A stretch of 64,000 bases of DNA from Colletes latitarsis. Taxonomy: Eukaryota; Arthropoda; Insecta; Hymenoptera; Colletidae. This document shows, piece after piece, positions 24,440 through 36,280 of the stretch. The notes beneath the pieces are model-generated. The model was given only the letters and a program-made list of their open reading frames with translations. It was not told where the DNA came from and did not search any database. Position 1 is the stretch's first letter. The number at the start of each line of letters is the position of its first letter. Where the stretch lies: contig NW_027488368.1 of assembly GCF_051014445.1 (NCBI RefSeq), positions 3,348,001 through 3,412,000 of the forward strand, read 5' to 3'. The translations under genes were made by a program, and so were the position numbers.

Positions 24440-25640
24440 CTGTCTCATACTTTCGCGTTTTCGCATACTTGTTGGCCAGATCCTGGCCTTTTTCTGGTTT
24501 GGATCACGTAGTAATGTGGTACCACACTGAAACAGTCAATTAAACCTGGCTGCGATTAATATTTTTGAGGATAACGCCGGTTATGTCTGGGTTAGTTCTG
24601 GTATTTCCAACCATCTGGCTCATACTTTCGCATTTTTCGCTTACTTGTCAAGCAGATCCTGGGTTTTCTGTGGTTTGGATACCGTCGTAATGTGGTTCCA
24701 CACCGAAACAGTCAATTAAACCTGGTTGCGATTAATATTTTACAGGATAACGCCGGTTAAGTCTTGGTTAGCGCTAGTATTTGCCGTCATCTGTCCCATA
24801 CTTTCGCATTTTTCGCATACTTGGTGGCCAGATCCAGGGCTTTTTCTGGTTTGGATCACGTACTAATGCGGTACCACACCGAAACAGTCAATTAAACCTG
24901 GTGGCGATTAATATCCTAGAGGATAACGCCGGTTATGTCTGGGTTAGGTCTGGTATTTGCCCTCATCTGGCTCGTACTTTCGCAATTTTCGCATACTTGT
25001 TGGCCAGATCCTGGCCTTTTTCTGGTTACAGTCACGTAGTAACGAGGTACCACACCGATACAGGCAATTAAACCTGATTGCGATTACTATTTTGGAGGAT
25101 AACGACGGTTATGTCTGTGTTAGGTCTGGTATTTGCCCTCATCTGGCTCGTGCTTTCGCGTTTTTCGCATAGTTGTTGGCCAGATCCTGGATTTTCTGGT
25201 TTGGATCCCGTAGTAATGTGGTACCACACTGAAACTGTCAATTAAACCTGGTTGCGATTAATATTTTTGAGGATAACGCCGGTAATGTCTGGGTTAGTTC
25301 TGGTATTTCCAACTACCTGGCTCATACTTTCGCATTTTTCGCTTACTTGTCGGGCAGATCCTGGGTTTTCTGTGGTTTGGATACCGTCGTAATGTGGTTC
25401 CACACCGAAACAGTCAATTAAACCTGGTTGCGATTAATATTTTACAGGATAACGCCGGTTAAGTCTTGGTTAGTGCTAGTATTTGCCGTCATCTGTCTCA
25501 TACTTTCGCATTTTTCGCATACTTGTTGGCCAGATCCAGGGCTTTTTCTGTTTTGGATCACGTACTAATGCGGTACCACACTGAAACAGTCAATTAAACC
25601 TGGGTTCGATTTATATTTTAGAGGATAACGCCGGTTATGT
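24440..25640. repeat. Four-monomer (702-bp) duplication in subfamily R
   Basis: The private variant TTTTCTGTGGTTTGGATACC followed by GTCGTAATG occurs with ACCG at 24,681 and again at 25,383, 702 bp apart. Flanking variants (TCTGGTATTTCCAAC, TTTTACAGGATAACG, AAGTCTTGGTTAG) are shared in the same order. Limits are approximate. Confidence 0.8.
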
Positions 25641-27290
25641 CTGGGTTAGGTCTGGTATTTGCCCTCATCTGGCTCGTACTTTCGCGTTTTTCGCATACTT
25701 GTTGGCCAGATCCTGAGATCTCTCTGGTTTGGATCCCGTAGTGATGCGGTAACACGCTGAAACAGTCAATAGAAGCTGGTTCCGATAAGTATTTTAGAGG
25801 ATAACGCTGGTTATGTCTGGGTTAGGTCTGGTATTTGCCCCCATCTGGCTCGTACTTTCGCGTTTTTCGCATAGTGGTTGGCCAGATCCTGGATTTTCTG
25901 GTTTGGATCACGTAGTAATGTGGTACCACACTGAAGCAGTCAACTAAACCTGGTTGCGATTAATATTTTAGAGGATATCGCCGGTTATGTCTCGGTTATG
26001 TCTGGGGTATGCCCTCATCTGTCTCGTACTCTGGCGTTTTTCGCATAGTTGTTGGCCAGATCCTGGGATTTTTCTGGTTTGGATCCCGTAGTAATGTGGT
26101 TCCACACCGAAACAGTCAATTAAACCTGGTTGCGATTAATATTTTAGAGGATAACGCCGGTTACGTCTGGGTTAGGTCTGGTATTTGCCCTCATCTGGCT
26201 CGTACTTTCGCGTTTTTCGCATACTTGTTGGCCAGATCCTGAGATCTCTCTGGTTTGGATCCCGTAGTAATGCGGTAACACACTGAAACAGTCAATAGAA
26301 GCTGGTTCCGATAAGTATTTTAGAGGATAACGCTGGTTATGTCTGGGTTAGGTCTGGTATTTGCCCCCATCTGGCTCGTACTTTCGAGTTTTTCGCATAG
26401 TTGTTGGCCAGATCCTGGATTTTCTGGTTTGGATCACGTAATAATGTGGTACCACACTGAAGCAGTCAACTAAACCTGGTTGCGATTAATATTTTAGAGG
26501 ATATCGCCGGTTATGTCTCGGTTATGTCTGGGATATGCCCTCATCTGTCTCGTACTTTCGCATTTTTCGCACACTTGTTGGCCTGATTCTGGCCTTTTTC
26601 TGGCTTGAACAACGTAGTAAAGTGGTTCCACACTGAAGCAGTCAATTATACCTTGGTCCGATTAATATTTTAGAGCATAACGCCGGTTATGTCTGGGTTA
26701 GGTCTGGTATTTGCCCTCATCTGGCTCGTACTTTCGCATTTTTCGCATACTTGTTGGCCAGATCCTGGCCTTTTTCTGGTAACAGTCACGTAGTAACGAG
26801 GTACCACACCGATACAGGCAATTAAACCTGATTGCGATTACTATTTTGGAGGATAACGACGGTTATGTCTGTGTTAGGTCTGGTATTTGCCCTCATCTGG
26901 CTCGTACTTTCGCGTTTTTCGCATAGTTGTTGGCCAGATCCTGGGATTTTTCTGGTTTGGATCCCGTAGTAATGTGGTCCCACACCGAAACAGTCAATTA
27001 AACCTGGTTGCGATTAATATTTTAGAGGATAACGCCGGTTATGTCTGGGTTAGGTCTGGTATTTGCCCTCATCTGGCTCGTACTTTAGCGTTTTTCGCAT
27101 AGTTGTTGGCCAGATCCTGGGATTTTTCTGGTTTGGATCCCGTAGTAATATGGTTCCACACCGAAACAGTCAATTAAACCTGGTTGCGATTAATATTTTA
27201 GAGGATAACGCCGGTTACGTCTGGGTTAGGTCTGGTATTTGCCCTCATCTGGCTCGTACTTTCGCGTTTTTCGCATACTTGTTGGCCAGA
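25627..27290. repeat. Higher-order repeat R1, copy 1 (partner 28,259-29,926)
   Basis: About 1.66 kb recur 2,632-2,636 bp downstream (15 monomers less 4-8 bp). TCCTGAGATCTCTCTGG marks positions 25,711, 26,237, 27,291, 28,343 and 28,869, spaced 526, 1,054, 1,052 and 526 bp. This shows a nested 3-monomer and 6-monomer rhythm. Copy 2 has an extra GATC near 29,445 (CCGATCGATACAGG against CCGATACAGG), which shifts the offset by 4. Confidence 0.88.
26059..26234. repeat. Representative subfamily R monomer (176 bp)
   Basis: One monomer counted from GATCCTGGG to the next GATCCTG. It shows the class-P markers AATTAAACCTGGTTGCG, ACGCCGGTTACG and GCCCTCATCTGGCTCG, and the dyad variant GTGGTTCCAC. It is a phase reference for the right array. 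Confidence 0.9.
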
Positions 27291-28258
27291 TCCTGAGATC
27301 TCTCTGGTTTGGATCCCGTAGTGATGCGGTAACACGCTGAAACAGTCAATAGAAGCTGGTTCCGATAAGTATTTTAGAGGATAACGCTGGTTATGTCTGG
27401 GTTAGGTCTGGTATTTGCCCCCATCTGGCTCGTACTTTCTCGTTTTTCGCATAGTTGTTGGCCAGATCCTGGATTTTCTGGTTTGGATCACGTAGTAATG
27501 TGGTACCACACTGAAGCAGTCAACTAAACCTGGTTGCGATTAATATTTTAGAGGATATCGCCGGTTATGTCTCGGTTATGTCTGGGATATGCCCTCATCT
27601 GTCTCGTACTCTGGCGTTTTTCGCATAGTTGTTGGCCAGATCCTGGGATTTTTCTGGCAAGGACCACGTAGTAAAGTGGTACCGCACTGAAACAGTCAAT
27701 TAAACCTGGGTTCGATTTAGATTTTAGAGGATAACGCCGGTTATGTCTGGGTTAGGTCTGGTATTTGCCCTCATCTGGCTCGTACTTTCACATTTTTCGC
27801 ATACTTGTTGGCCACATCCTGGCCTTTTTCTGGTTACAGTCACGTAGTAACGAGGTACCACACCGATACAGGCAATTAAACCTGATTGCAATTACTATTT
27901 TGGAGGATAACGACGGTTATGTCTGTGTTAGGTCTGGTATTTGCCCTCATCTGGCTCGTACTTTCGCGTTTTTCGCATAGTTGCTGGCCAGATCCTGGAT
28001 TTTCTGGTTTGGATCCCGTAGTAATGTGGTTCCACACCGAAACAGTCAATTAAACCTGGTTGCGATTAATATTTTAGAGGATAACGCCGGTTATGTCTGG
28101 GTTACGTCTAGTATTTGCCCTCATGTGTCTCATACTTTGGCGTTTTTCGCATAGTTGTTGGCCAGATCCTGGGATTTTTCTGGTTTGGATCCCGTAGTAA
28201 TGTGGTTCCACACCGAAACAGTCAATTAAACCTGGTTGCGATTAATATTTTAGAGGAT

Positions 28259-29926
28259 AACGCCGGTTACGTCTGGGTTAGGTCTGGTATTTGCCCTCAT
28301 CTGGCTCGTACTTTCGCGTTTTTCGCATACTTGTTGGCCAGATCCTGAGATCTCTCTGGTTTGGATCCCGTAGTGATGCGGTAACACCCTGAAACAGTCA
28401 ATAGAAGCTGGTTCCGATAAGTATTTTAGAGGATAACGCTGGTTATGTCTGGGTTAGGTCTGGTATTTGCCCCCATCTGGCTCGTACTTTCGCGTTTTTC
28501 GCATAGTTGTTGGCCAGATCCTGGATTTTCTGGTTTGGATCACGTAGTAATGTGGTACCACACTGAAGCAGTCAACTAAACCTGGTTGCGATTAATATTT
28601 TAGAGGATATCGCCGGTTATGTCTCGGTTATGTCTGGGATATGCCCTCATCTGTCTCGTACTCTGGCGTTTTTCGCATAGTTCTTGGCCAGATCCTGGGA
28701 TTTTTCTGGTTTGGATCCCGTAGTAATGTGGTTCCACACCGAAACAGTCAATTAAACCTGGTTGCGATTAATATTTTAGAGGATAACGCCGGTTCCGTCT
28801 GGGTTAGGTCTGGTATTTGCCCTCATCTGGCTCGTACTTTCGCGTTTTTCGCATACTTGTTGGCCAGATCCTGAGATCTCTCTGGTTTGGATCCCGTAGT
28901 AATGCGGTAACACACTGAAACAGTCAATAGAAGCTGGTTCCGATAAGTATTTTAGAGGATAACGCTGGTTATGTCTGGGTTAGGTCTGGTATTTGCCCCC
29001 ATCTGGCTCGTACTTTCGAGTTTTTCGCATAGTTGTTGGCCAGATCCTGGATTTTCTGGTTTGGATCACGTAATAATGTGGTACCACACTGAAGCAGTCA
29101 ACTAAACCTGGTTGCGATTAATATTTTAGAGGATATCGCCGGTTATGTCTCGGTTATGTCTGGGATATGCCCTCATCTGTCTCGTACTTTCGCATTTTTC
29201 GCACACTTGTTGGCCTGATTCTGGCCTTTTTCTGGCTTGAACAACGTAGTAAAGTGGTTCCACACTGAAGCAGTCAATTATACCTTGGTCCGATTAATAT
29301 TTTAGAGCATAACGCCGGTTATGTCTGGGTTAGGTCTGGTATTTGCCCTCATCTGGCTCGTACTTTCGCATTTTTCGCATACTTGTTGGCCAGATCCTGG
29401 CCTTTTTCTGGTTACAGTCACGTAGTAACGAGGTACCACACCGATCGATACAGGCAATTAAACCTGATTGCGATTACTATTTTGGAGGATAACGACGGTT
29501 ATGTCTGTGTTAGGTCTGGTATTTGCCCTCATCTGGCTCGTACTTTCGCGGTTTTCGCATAGTTGTTGGCCAGATCCTGGGATTTTTCTGGTTTGGATCC
29601 CGTAGTAATGTGGTCCCACACCGAAACAGTCAATTAAACCTGGTTGCGATTAATATTTTAGAGGATAACGCCGGTTATGTCTGGGTTAGGTCTGGTATTT
29701 GCCCTCATCTGGCTCGTACTTTAGCGTTTTTCGCATAGTTGTTGGCCAGATCCTGGGATTTTTCTGGTTTCGATCCCGTAGTAATGTGGTTCCACACCGA
29801 AACAGTCAATTAAACCTGGTTGCGATTAATATTTTAGAGGATAACGCCGGTTATGTCTGGGTTACGTCTGGTATTTGCCCTCATCTGGCTCGTACTTTCG
29901 CGTTTTTCGCATTCTTGTTGGCCAGA
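28259..29926. repeat. Higher-order repeat R1, copy 2
   Basis: This is the direct partner of 25,627-27,290 with the same order of private variants (ACAGTCACGTAGTAACGAGG, GGTCCCACACCG, TACTTTAGCG). Resemblance weakens after 29,926, where GAGATCTCTC is replaced by GAGTTTTTTC. Confidence 0.88.
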
Positions 29927-30599
29927 TCCTGAGTTTTTTCTGGTTTGGATCCCGTAGTAATACGTTAACACACTGAAACAGTCAATAGAAGCTGGTTCCG
30001 ATAAGAATTTTAGAGGATAACGCTGGTTATGTCTGGGTTAGTTCTGGTATTTGCTATTATCTGGCACATACCTTCAAGTTTTTCGCATACTTGTTGGCCA
30101 GACCCTGGGCTTTTTCTCGTTTGGATCACGTAGTAATGTGGTACCACACTGAAACAGTCAATAGAAGCTGGTTCCGATAAGTATTTTAGAGGATAACGCT
30201 GGTTATGTCAGGGTTAGTTCTGGTATTAGCAATCATCTGGCTCGTACTTTCGCATTTTTCGCACACTTGTTGGCCAGATCCTGGCCTTTTTCAGACGTGG
30301 ATCACGTAGTAATGCGGTACCACACCGAAACAGTCAATTAAACCTGGTTGCGATTAGTATTTTAGAGGATAACGCCGGTTATGTCTGGGTTACGTCTAGT
30401 ATTTGCCCTCATGTGCCTCATACTTTCGCGTTTTTCGCATACTTGTTGTCCAGATCCTGGGCTTTTTCTCGTTTGAATCACGTAGTAATGTGGTACCACA
30501 CTGAAACAGTCAATTAAACCTGGTTGCGAACAATATTTTAAAGGATAACGCTGGTTATGTCTGGGATAGTTCTGGTATTTGCAATCATCTGGCTCGTAC

Positions 30600-31590
30600 T
30601 TTCGCGTTTTTCGCACACTTGTTGGCCAGATCCTGGGATTTTTCTGGTTTGGATCACGTAGTAATGTGGTACCACACTGAAGCAGTCAATTAAACATGTT
30701 CGCGATAAATATTTTAGAGGATAACGCCGGTTATGTCTGGGTTTGGTCTGGGATTTGCCCTCATCTGGCTCGTACTTTCGCGTTTTTCGCATACTTGTTG
30801 GCCAGATCCTGGTTTTTTTCTGGTTTGGATCCCGTACCAATGTGGTAGCACACTGAAACAGTAAATTAAAGCTGGTTCCGATTAGTATTTTAGAGGATAA
30901 CGCAGGTTATGACTGTGTTAGTTCTGGTATTTGCAATCATCTGGCTCGTACTTTCGCGTTTTTCGCACACTTGTTGGCCAGATCCTGGGATTTTTCTGGT
31001 TTGGATCACGTAGTAATGTGGTACCACACTGAAGCAGTCAATTAAACATGTTCGCGATAAATATTTTAGAGGATAACGCCGCATATGTCTCGGTTAGGTG
31101 TGGCATTTGCAATCATCTGGCTCATACTTTCGCGTTTTTCGCACACTTGTTGGCCAGATCCTGGGATTTTTCTGGATTGGACCACGTAGTAATGTGGTAC
31201 CACACTGAAGCAGTCAATTAAACATGTTCGCGATAAATATTTTAGAGGATAACGCCGGTTATGTCTGGGTTTGGTCTGGGATTTGCCCTCATCTGGCTCG
31301 TACTTTCGCGTTTTTCGCATACTTGTTGGCCAGATCCTGAGTTTTTTCTGGTTTGGATCCCGTACCAATGTGGTACCACACTGAAACAGTCAATTGAAGC
31401 TGGTTCCGATTAGTATTTTAGAGGATAACGCTGGTTATGTCTGTGTCAGTTCTGGTATTTGCAATCATCTGGCTCATACTTTCGCGTTTTTCGCACACTT
31501 GTTGGCCAGATCCTGGGATTTTTCTGGTTGGATCACGTAGTAATGTGGTACCACACTGAAGCAGTCAAGTAAACATGTTCGCGGTAAATA
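30600..31590. repeat. Trimer (528-bp) expansion with ACATGTTCGCGATAAAT variant
   Basis: The private string AAACATGTTCGCGATAAAT, or its one-base variant, occurs four times in this kilobase. The block beginning near 30,600 recurs at an offset of 528 bp, 3 monomers. One R-type class-Q monomer separates the repeated parts. Confidence 0.75.
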
Positions 31591-32365
31591 TTTTAGAGGA
31601 TATCGCCGGTTATGTCTGGGTTAGGTCTGGTATTTGCCCTAATCTGGCTCGTACTTTCGCATTTTTCGCATACTTGTTGGCCAGATCCTGGCCTTTTTCT
31701 GGCGTGGATCACGTAGTAATGCGGTATCACACCGAAACAGTCAACTAAACATGGTTGCGATTAATATTTTAGAGGATAACGCCGGTTATGTCTCGGTTAG
31801 GTCTGGGATATGCACTCATCTGGCTCGTACTTTCGCATTGTTCGCATACTTGTTGGCCAGATCCTGGGTTTTTTCTGGTTTGGATCCCGTAGAAATGTGG
31901 TGCCACACTGAAACAGTCAATTAAACCTGGTTGCGATTAATATGTTAGAGGATAGCGCCGGTTATGTCTGGATTAGGTCTTGGATTTGCCCTCATCTGGC
32001 TCGTACTTTCGCGTTTTTCGCATACTTGTTCAGATCCCGGCCTTTTTCTGGCTTGGACCACGTAGTAATGCGGTACCACACCGAAACAGTCAATCAAACC
32101 TGGTTGCGATTAATATTTTAGAGGATTACGCCGCATATGTCTCGGTTCGTCCTGGTATTTGCAATCATCTGGCTCGTTCTTTCGCATTTTTCGCATACTT
32201 CTTCAGATCCTGGCCTTTATCCTGCTTGGACCACGTAGTAATGCGGTTCCACACCGAAACAGTCAATTAAACCTGGGTTCGATTTATATTTTAGAGGATA
32301 ACGCCGGTTATGTCTGGGTTAGGTCTGGTATTTGCCCTCATCTGGCACGTACTTTCGCATTTTTC

Positions 32366-32840
32366 GCGGACTTGTTGGCCTGATTCTGGCCTTTTTCTGG
32401 CTTGGACAACGTTGTAAAGTGGTTCCACACTGAAACAGTCACTTAAACCTTGGTCCGATTAATATTTTAGAGGATAACGCCGGTTATGTCTGGGTTAGGT
32501 CTGGTATTTGCCCTCATCTGGCTCGTACTTTCGCATTTTTCGCGGACTTGTTGGCCTGATTCTGGCCTTCTTCTGGCTTGGACAACGTAGTAAAGTGGTT
32601 CCACACTGAAACAGTCAATTAAACCTGGGTTCGATTTATATTTTAGAGGATAACGCCGGTTATGTCTGGGTTAGGTCTGGTATTTGCCCTCATCTGGCAC
32701 GTACTTTCGCATTTTTCGCGGACTTGTTGGCCTGATTCTGGCCTTTTTCTGGCTTGGACAACGTAGTAAAGTGGTTCCACACTGAAACAGTCAATTAAAC
32801 CTTGGTCCGATTAATATTTTAGAGGATAACGCCGGTTATG
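32366..32840. repeat. Single-monomer tandem amplification (three copies)
   Basis: The private variant CGCGGACTTGTTGGCC followed by TGATTCTGG starts at 32,366, 32,542 and 32,718, each exactly 176 bp apart. The monomers between are nearly identical, which is a simple unequal-exchange product. Confidence 0.85.
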
Positions 32841-34404
32841 TCTGGGTTAGGTCTAGTATTTGCCCTCATGTGTCTCATACTTTGGCGTTTTTCGCATACT
32901 TGTTGGCCAGAACCTGAGATCTCTCTGGTTTGGATCCCGTAGTAATGCGGTATCACACCGAAACAGTCAACTAAACATGGTTGCGATTAATATTTTATGG
33001 GATAACGCCGGTTATGTCTCGGTTAGGTCTGGTATTTGCCCTCATCTGGCTCGTACTTTCGCGTTTTTCGCATAGTTGTTGGCCAGATCCTGGATTTTCT
33101 GGTTTGGATCCCGTAGTAATGTGGTTCCACACCGAAACAGTCAATTAAACCTGGTTACGATTAATATTTTAGAGGATAACGCCGGTTATGTCACGGTTAC
33201 GTCTAGTATTTGCCCTCATGTGTCTCATACTTTGGCGTTTTTCGCATACTTGTTGGCCAGAACCTGAGATCTCTCTGGTTTGGATCCCGTAGTACTGCGG
33301 TAGCACACTGAAACAGTCAATAGAAGCTGGTTCCGATAAGTATTTTAGAGGATAACGCTGGTTATGTCTGGGTTAGGTCTGGTATTTGCCCCCATCTGGC
33401 TCGTACTTTCGCGTTTTTCGCATAGTTGTTGGCCAGATCCTCGATTTTCTGGTTTGGATCACGTAGTAATGTGGTACCACACTGAAGCAGTCAACTAAAC
33501 CTGGTTGCGATTAATATTTTAGAGTATATCGCCGGTTATGTCTCGGTTATGTCTGGGATATGCCCTCATCTGTCTCGTACTTTCGCATTTTTCGCACACT
33601 TGTTGGCCAGATCCTGGCCTTTTTCTGGCTTTGACCACGTAGTAATGAGGTACCACACTGAAACAGTCAATTAAACCTGGATCCGATTAATATTTTAGAG
33701 GATAACGCCGGTTATATCTGGGTTAGTTCTGGCGTTTGCCCTCATGTGTCTCATACTTTCGCGTTTTTCGCATACTTGTTGGCCAGATCCTGGCCTTTTT
33801 CTGGTTTGGATCACGTAGTAATGTGGTACCACACTGAAACTGTCAATAGAAGCTGGTTCCGAATAGTATCTCAGAGGATAACGCTGGTTATGTCTCGGTT
33901 AGGTCTGGGATTTGCCCTCATCTGGCTCGTGCTTTCGCGTTTTTCGCATACTTGTTGGCCAGGTCCTGGGCTTTTTCTGGTTTGTATCACGTAGTAATGT
34001 GGTACCACACTGAAGCAGTCAATAGAAGCTGGTTCCGAATAGTATCTCAGAGGATAACGCTGGTTATGTCTGGGTTAGTTATGGTATTTGCAATCATCTG
34101 GCTCATACTTTCGCGTTTTTCGCATACTTGTTGCCCAGACCCTGGGCTTTTTCAGGTTTGGTTCATGTAGTAATGTGGTACCGCACTGAAACAGTCAACT
34201 AAACCTGGTTGCGATTAATATTTAAGAGGATAACGCCGGTTATGTCTCGGTTAGGTCTGGGATTTGCCCTCATCTGGCTCGTGCTTTCGTTTTTTTCGCA
34301 TACTTGTTGGCCAGGTCCTGGGCTTTTTCTGGTTTGGATCACGTAGTAATGCGGTTCCACACCGAAACAGTCAATTAAACCTGGTTGCGATTACTATATC
34401 AGGG

Positions 34405-36280
34405 GATAACGCCGGTTATATCTCGGTTAGGTCTGGGATTTGCCCTCATCTGGCTCGTGCTTTCGCGTTTTTAGCATACTTGTTGGTCAGATCCTGGGTT
34501 TTTTCTGGCTTGGAACCCGTAGTAACACGGTACCACACCGAAACAGTCAATTAATCCTGGTTGCGATTAATATTTTAGAGGTTAACGCCGGTAATGTCTG
34601 GGTCAGGTCAGGTATTTGCCCTCATCTGGCACGTAGTTTCGCATTTTTCGCATGCTTGTTGGCCAGATCCTGGCCTTTTTCCGGCTTGGACCAAGTAGAA
34701 ATGAGGTTCCACACCGAAACAGTCAATTAAACCTGGTTGCGATTACTATATTAGAGGATAACGCTGGTTATGTCTGGGTTAGTTCTGGTATTTGCCCTAA
34801 TCTGGCTCGTACTTTCGCGTTTTTCGCATACTTGTTGGCCAGTTCCTGGGTTTTTTCTGGCTTGGATCCCGTAGTAATGAGGTTCCACACCGAAACAGTC
34901 AATTAAACCTGGTTGCGATTAATATTTTAGAGGATAACGCCGGTTATGTCTCGGTTAGTACTGGTATTTGCAATCATCTGGTCCATTCTTTCGCGTTTTT
35001 CGCATACTTGTTTGTCAGATCCTGGGTTTTTCTTGGCTTGGATCCCGTAGTAACGCGGTACCACACCGAAACAGTCAATTAATCCTGGTTGCGATTAATA
35101 TTTTAGAGGATAACGCCGGTAATGTCTGGGTTTGGTCAGGTATTTGCCCTCATCTGGCTCGTACTTTCGCATTTTTCGCATACTTGTTGGACAGATCCAG
35201 GGCTTTTTCTGGTTAGGATCGTGTAGTAATGCGGTACCACACCGAAACAGTCAATTAAACCTGGTTGCGATTACTATATTAGAGGATAACGCTGGTTATG
35301 TCTGGGCTAGTTCTGGTATTTGCCCACATCTGGCTCGCACTTTCGCGTTTTTCGCATACCTGTTGGCCAGATCCTGGGATTTTTTCTGGCTTAGATCCCG
35401 TAGTAATGAGGTTCCACAGCGAAACAGTCAATTAAACCTGGTTGCGATTAATATTTGAGAGGATAACGCCGGTTATGTCTCGGTTAGGTCTGGGATTTGC
35501 CCTCATCTGTCTCGCGCTTTCGTATTTTTCGCATACTTGTTGGCCAGATCCTGGGCTTTTTCTGGTTTGCATCACGTAGTAATGTGGCACGACACTGAAA
35601 CATTCAGTAGAAGCTGGTTCCGAATAATATTTTAGAGGATATCGCTGGTTATGTCTGGGTTAGTTCTGGTATTTGCAATCATCTGGCTCATACTTTCGCG
35701 TTTTTCGCATACTGGTTGGTCAGATCCTGGCTTTTTTCTGGTTTGGATCCCGTAGTAATGAGGTTCCACACCGAAACAGTCAATTAAACCTGGTTCCGAT
35801 TTATATTTTAGAGGATAACGCCGGTTATGTCTCGGTTAGGGCTGGGATTTGCCCCAATCTGGCTCGTGCTTTCATTTTTTCGCATACTTGTTGGCCAGGT
35901 CCTGGGCTTTTTCTGGTTTGGATCACGTGATAATGTGGCACCACACTGAAACAGTCAATAAAAGCTGGTTCCGATTAATATTTTAGTGGAGAACGCCGGT
36001 TATGTCTCGGATAGGTCTGGGATTTGGCCTCATGTGTTTCGTACTTTCGCATTTTTCCCATACATGTTGGCCAGATCCTGGGATTTTTCTGGTTTGGATC
36101 ACGTAGTAATGTGGTACCACACTGAAGCAGTCAATAGAAGCTGGTTCCGAATAGTATTTCAGAGGATAACGGTGGTTATGTCTGGGTTAGTTCAGGTATT
36201 TGCAACCATCTGGCTCATACTTTCGCGATTTCGCATACTTGTTGGCCAGATCCTGGGTTTTTTCTGGTTTGGATCCCGTA
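34405..36280. repeat. Higher-order repeat R2, copy 1 (partner 39,150-41,025)
   Basis: About 1.9 kb recur 4,745 bp downstream (27 monomers less 7 bp). Shared private variants include GGAACCCGTAGTAACACGG, CATACTTGTTTGTCAGATCC, GATCGTGTAGTAATGCGG, TCTCGCGCTTTCGTATTTT, and TTAGTGGAGAACGCC. The match is interrupted at 34,681-34,774, where copy 2 carries a different 94-bp stretch. Confidence 0.9.
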
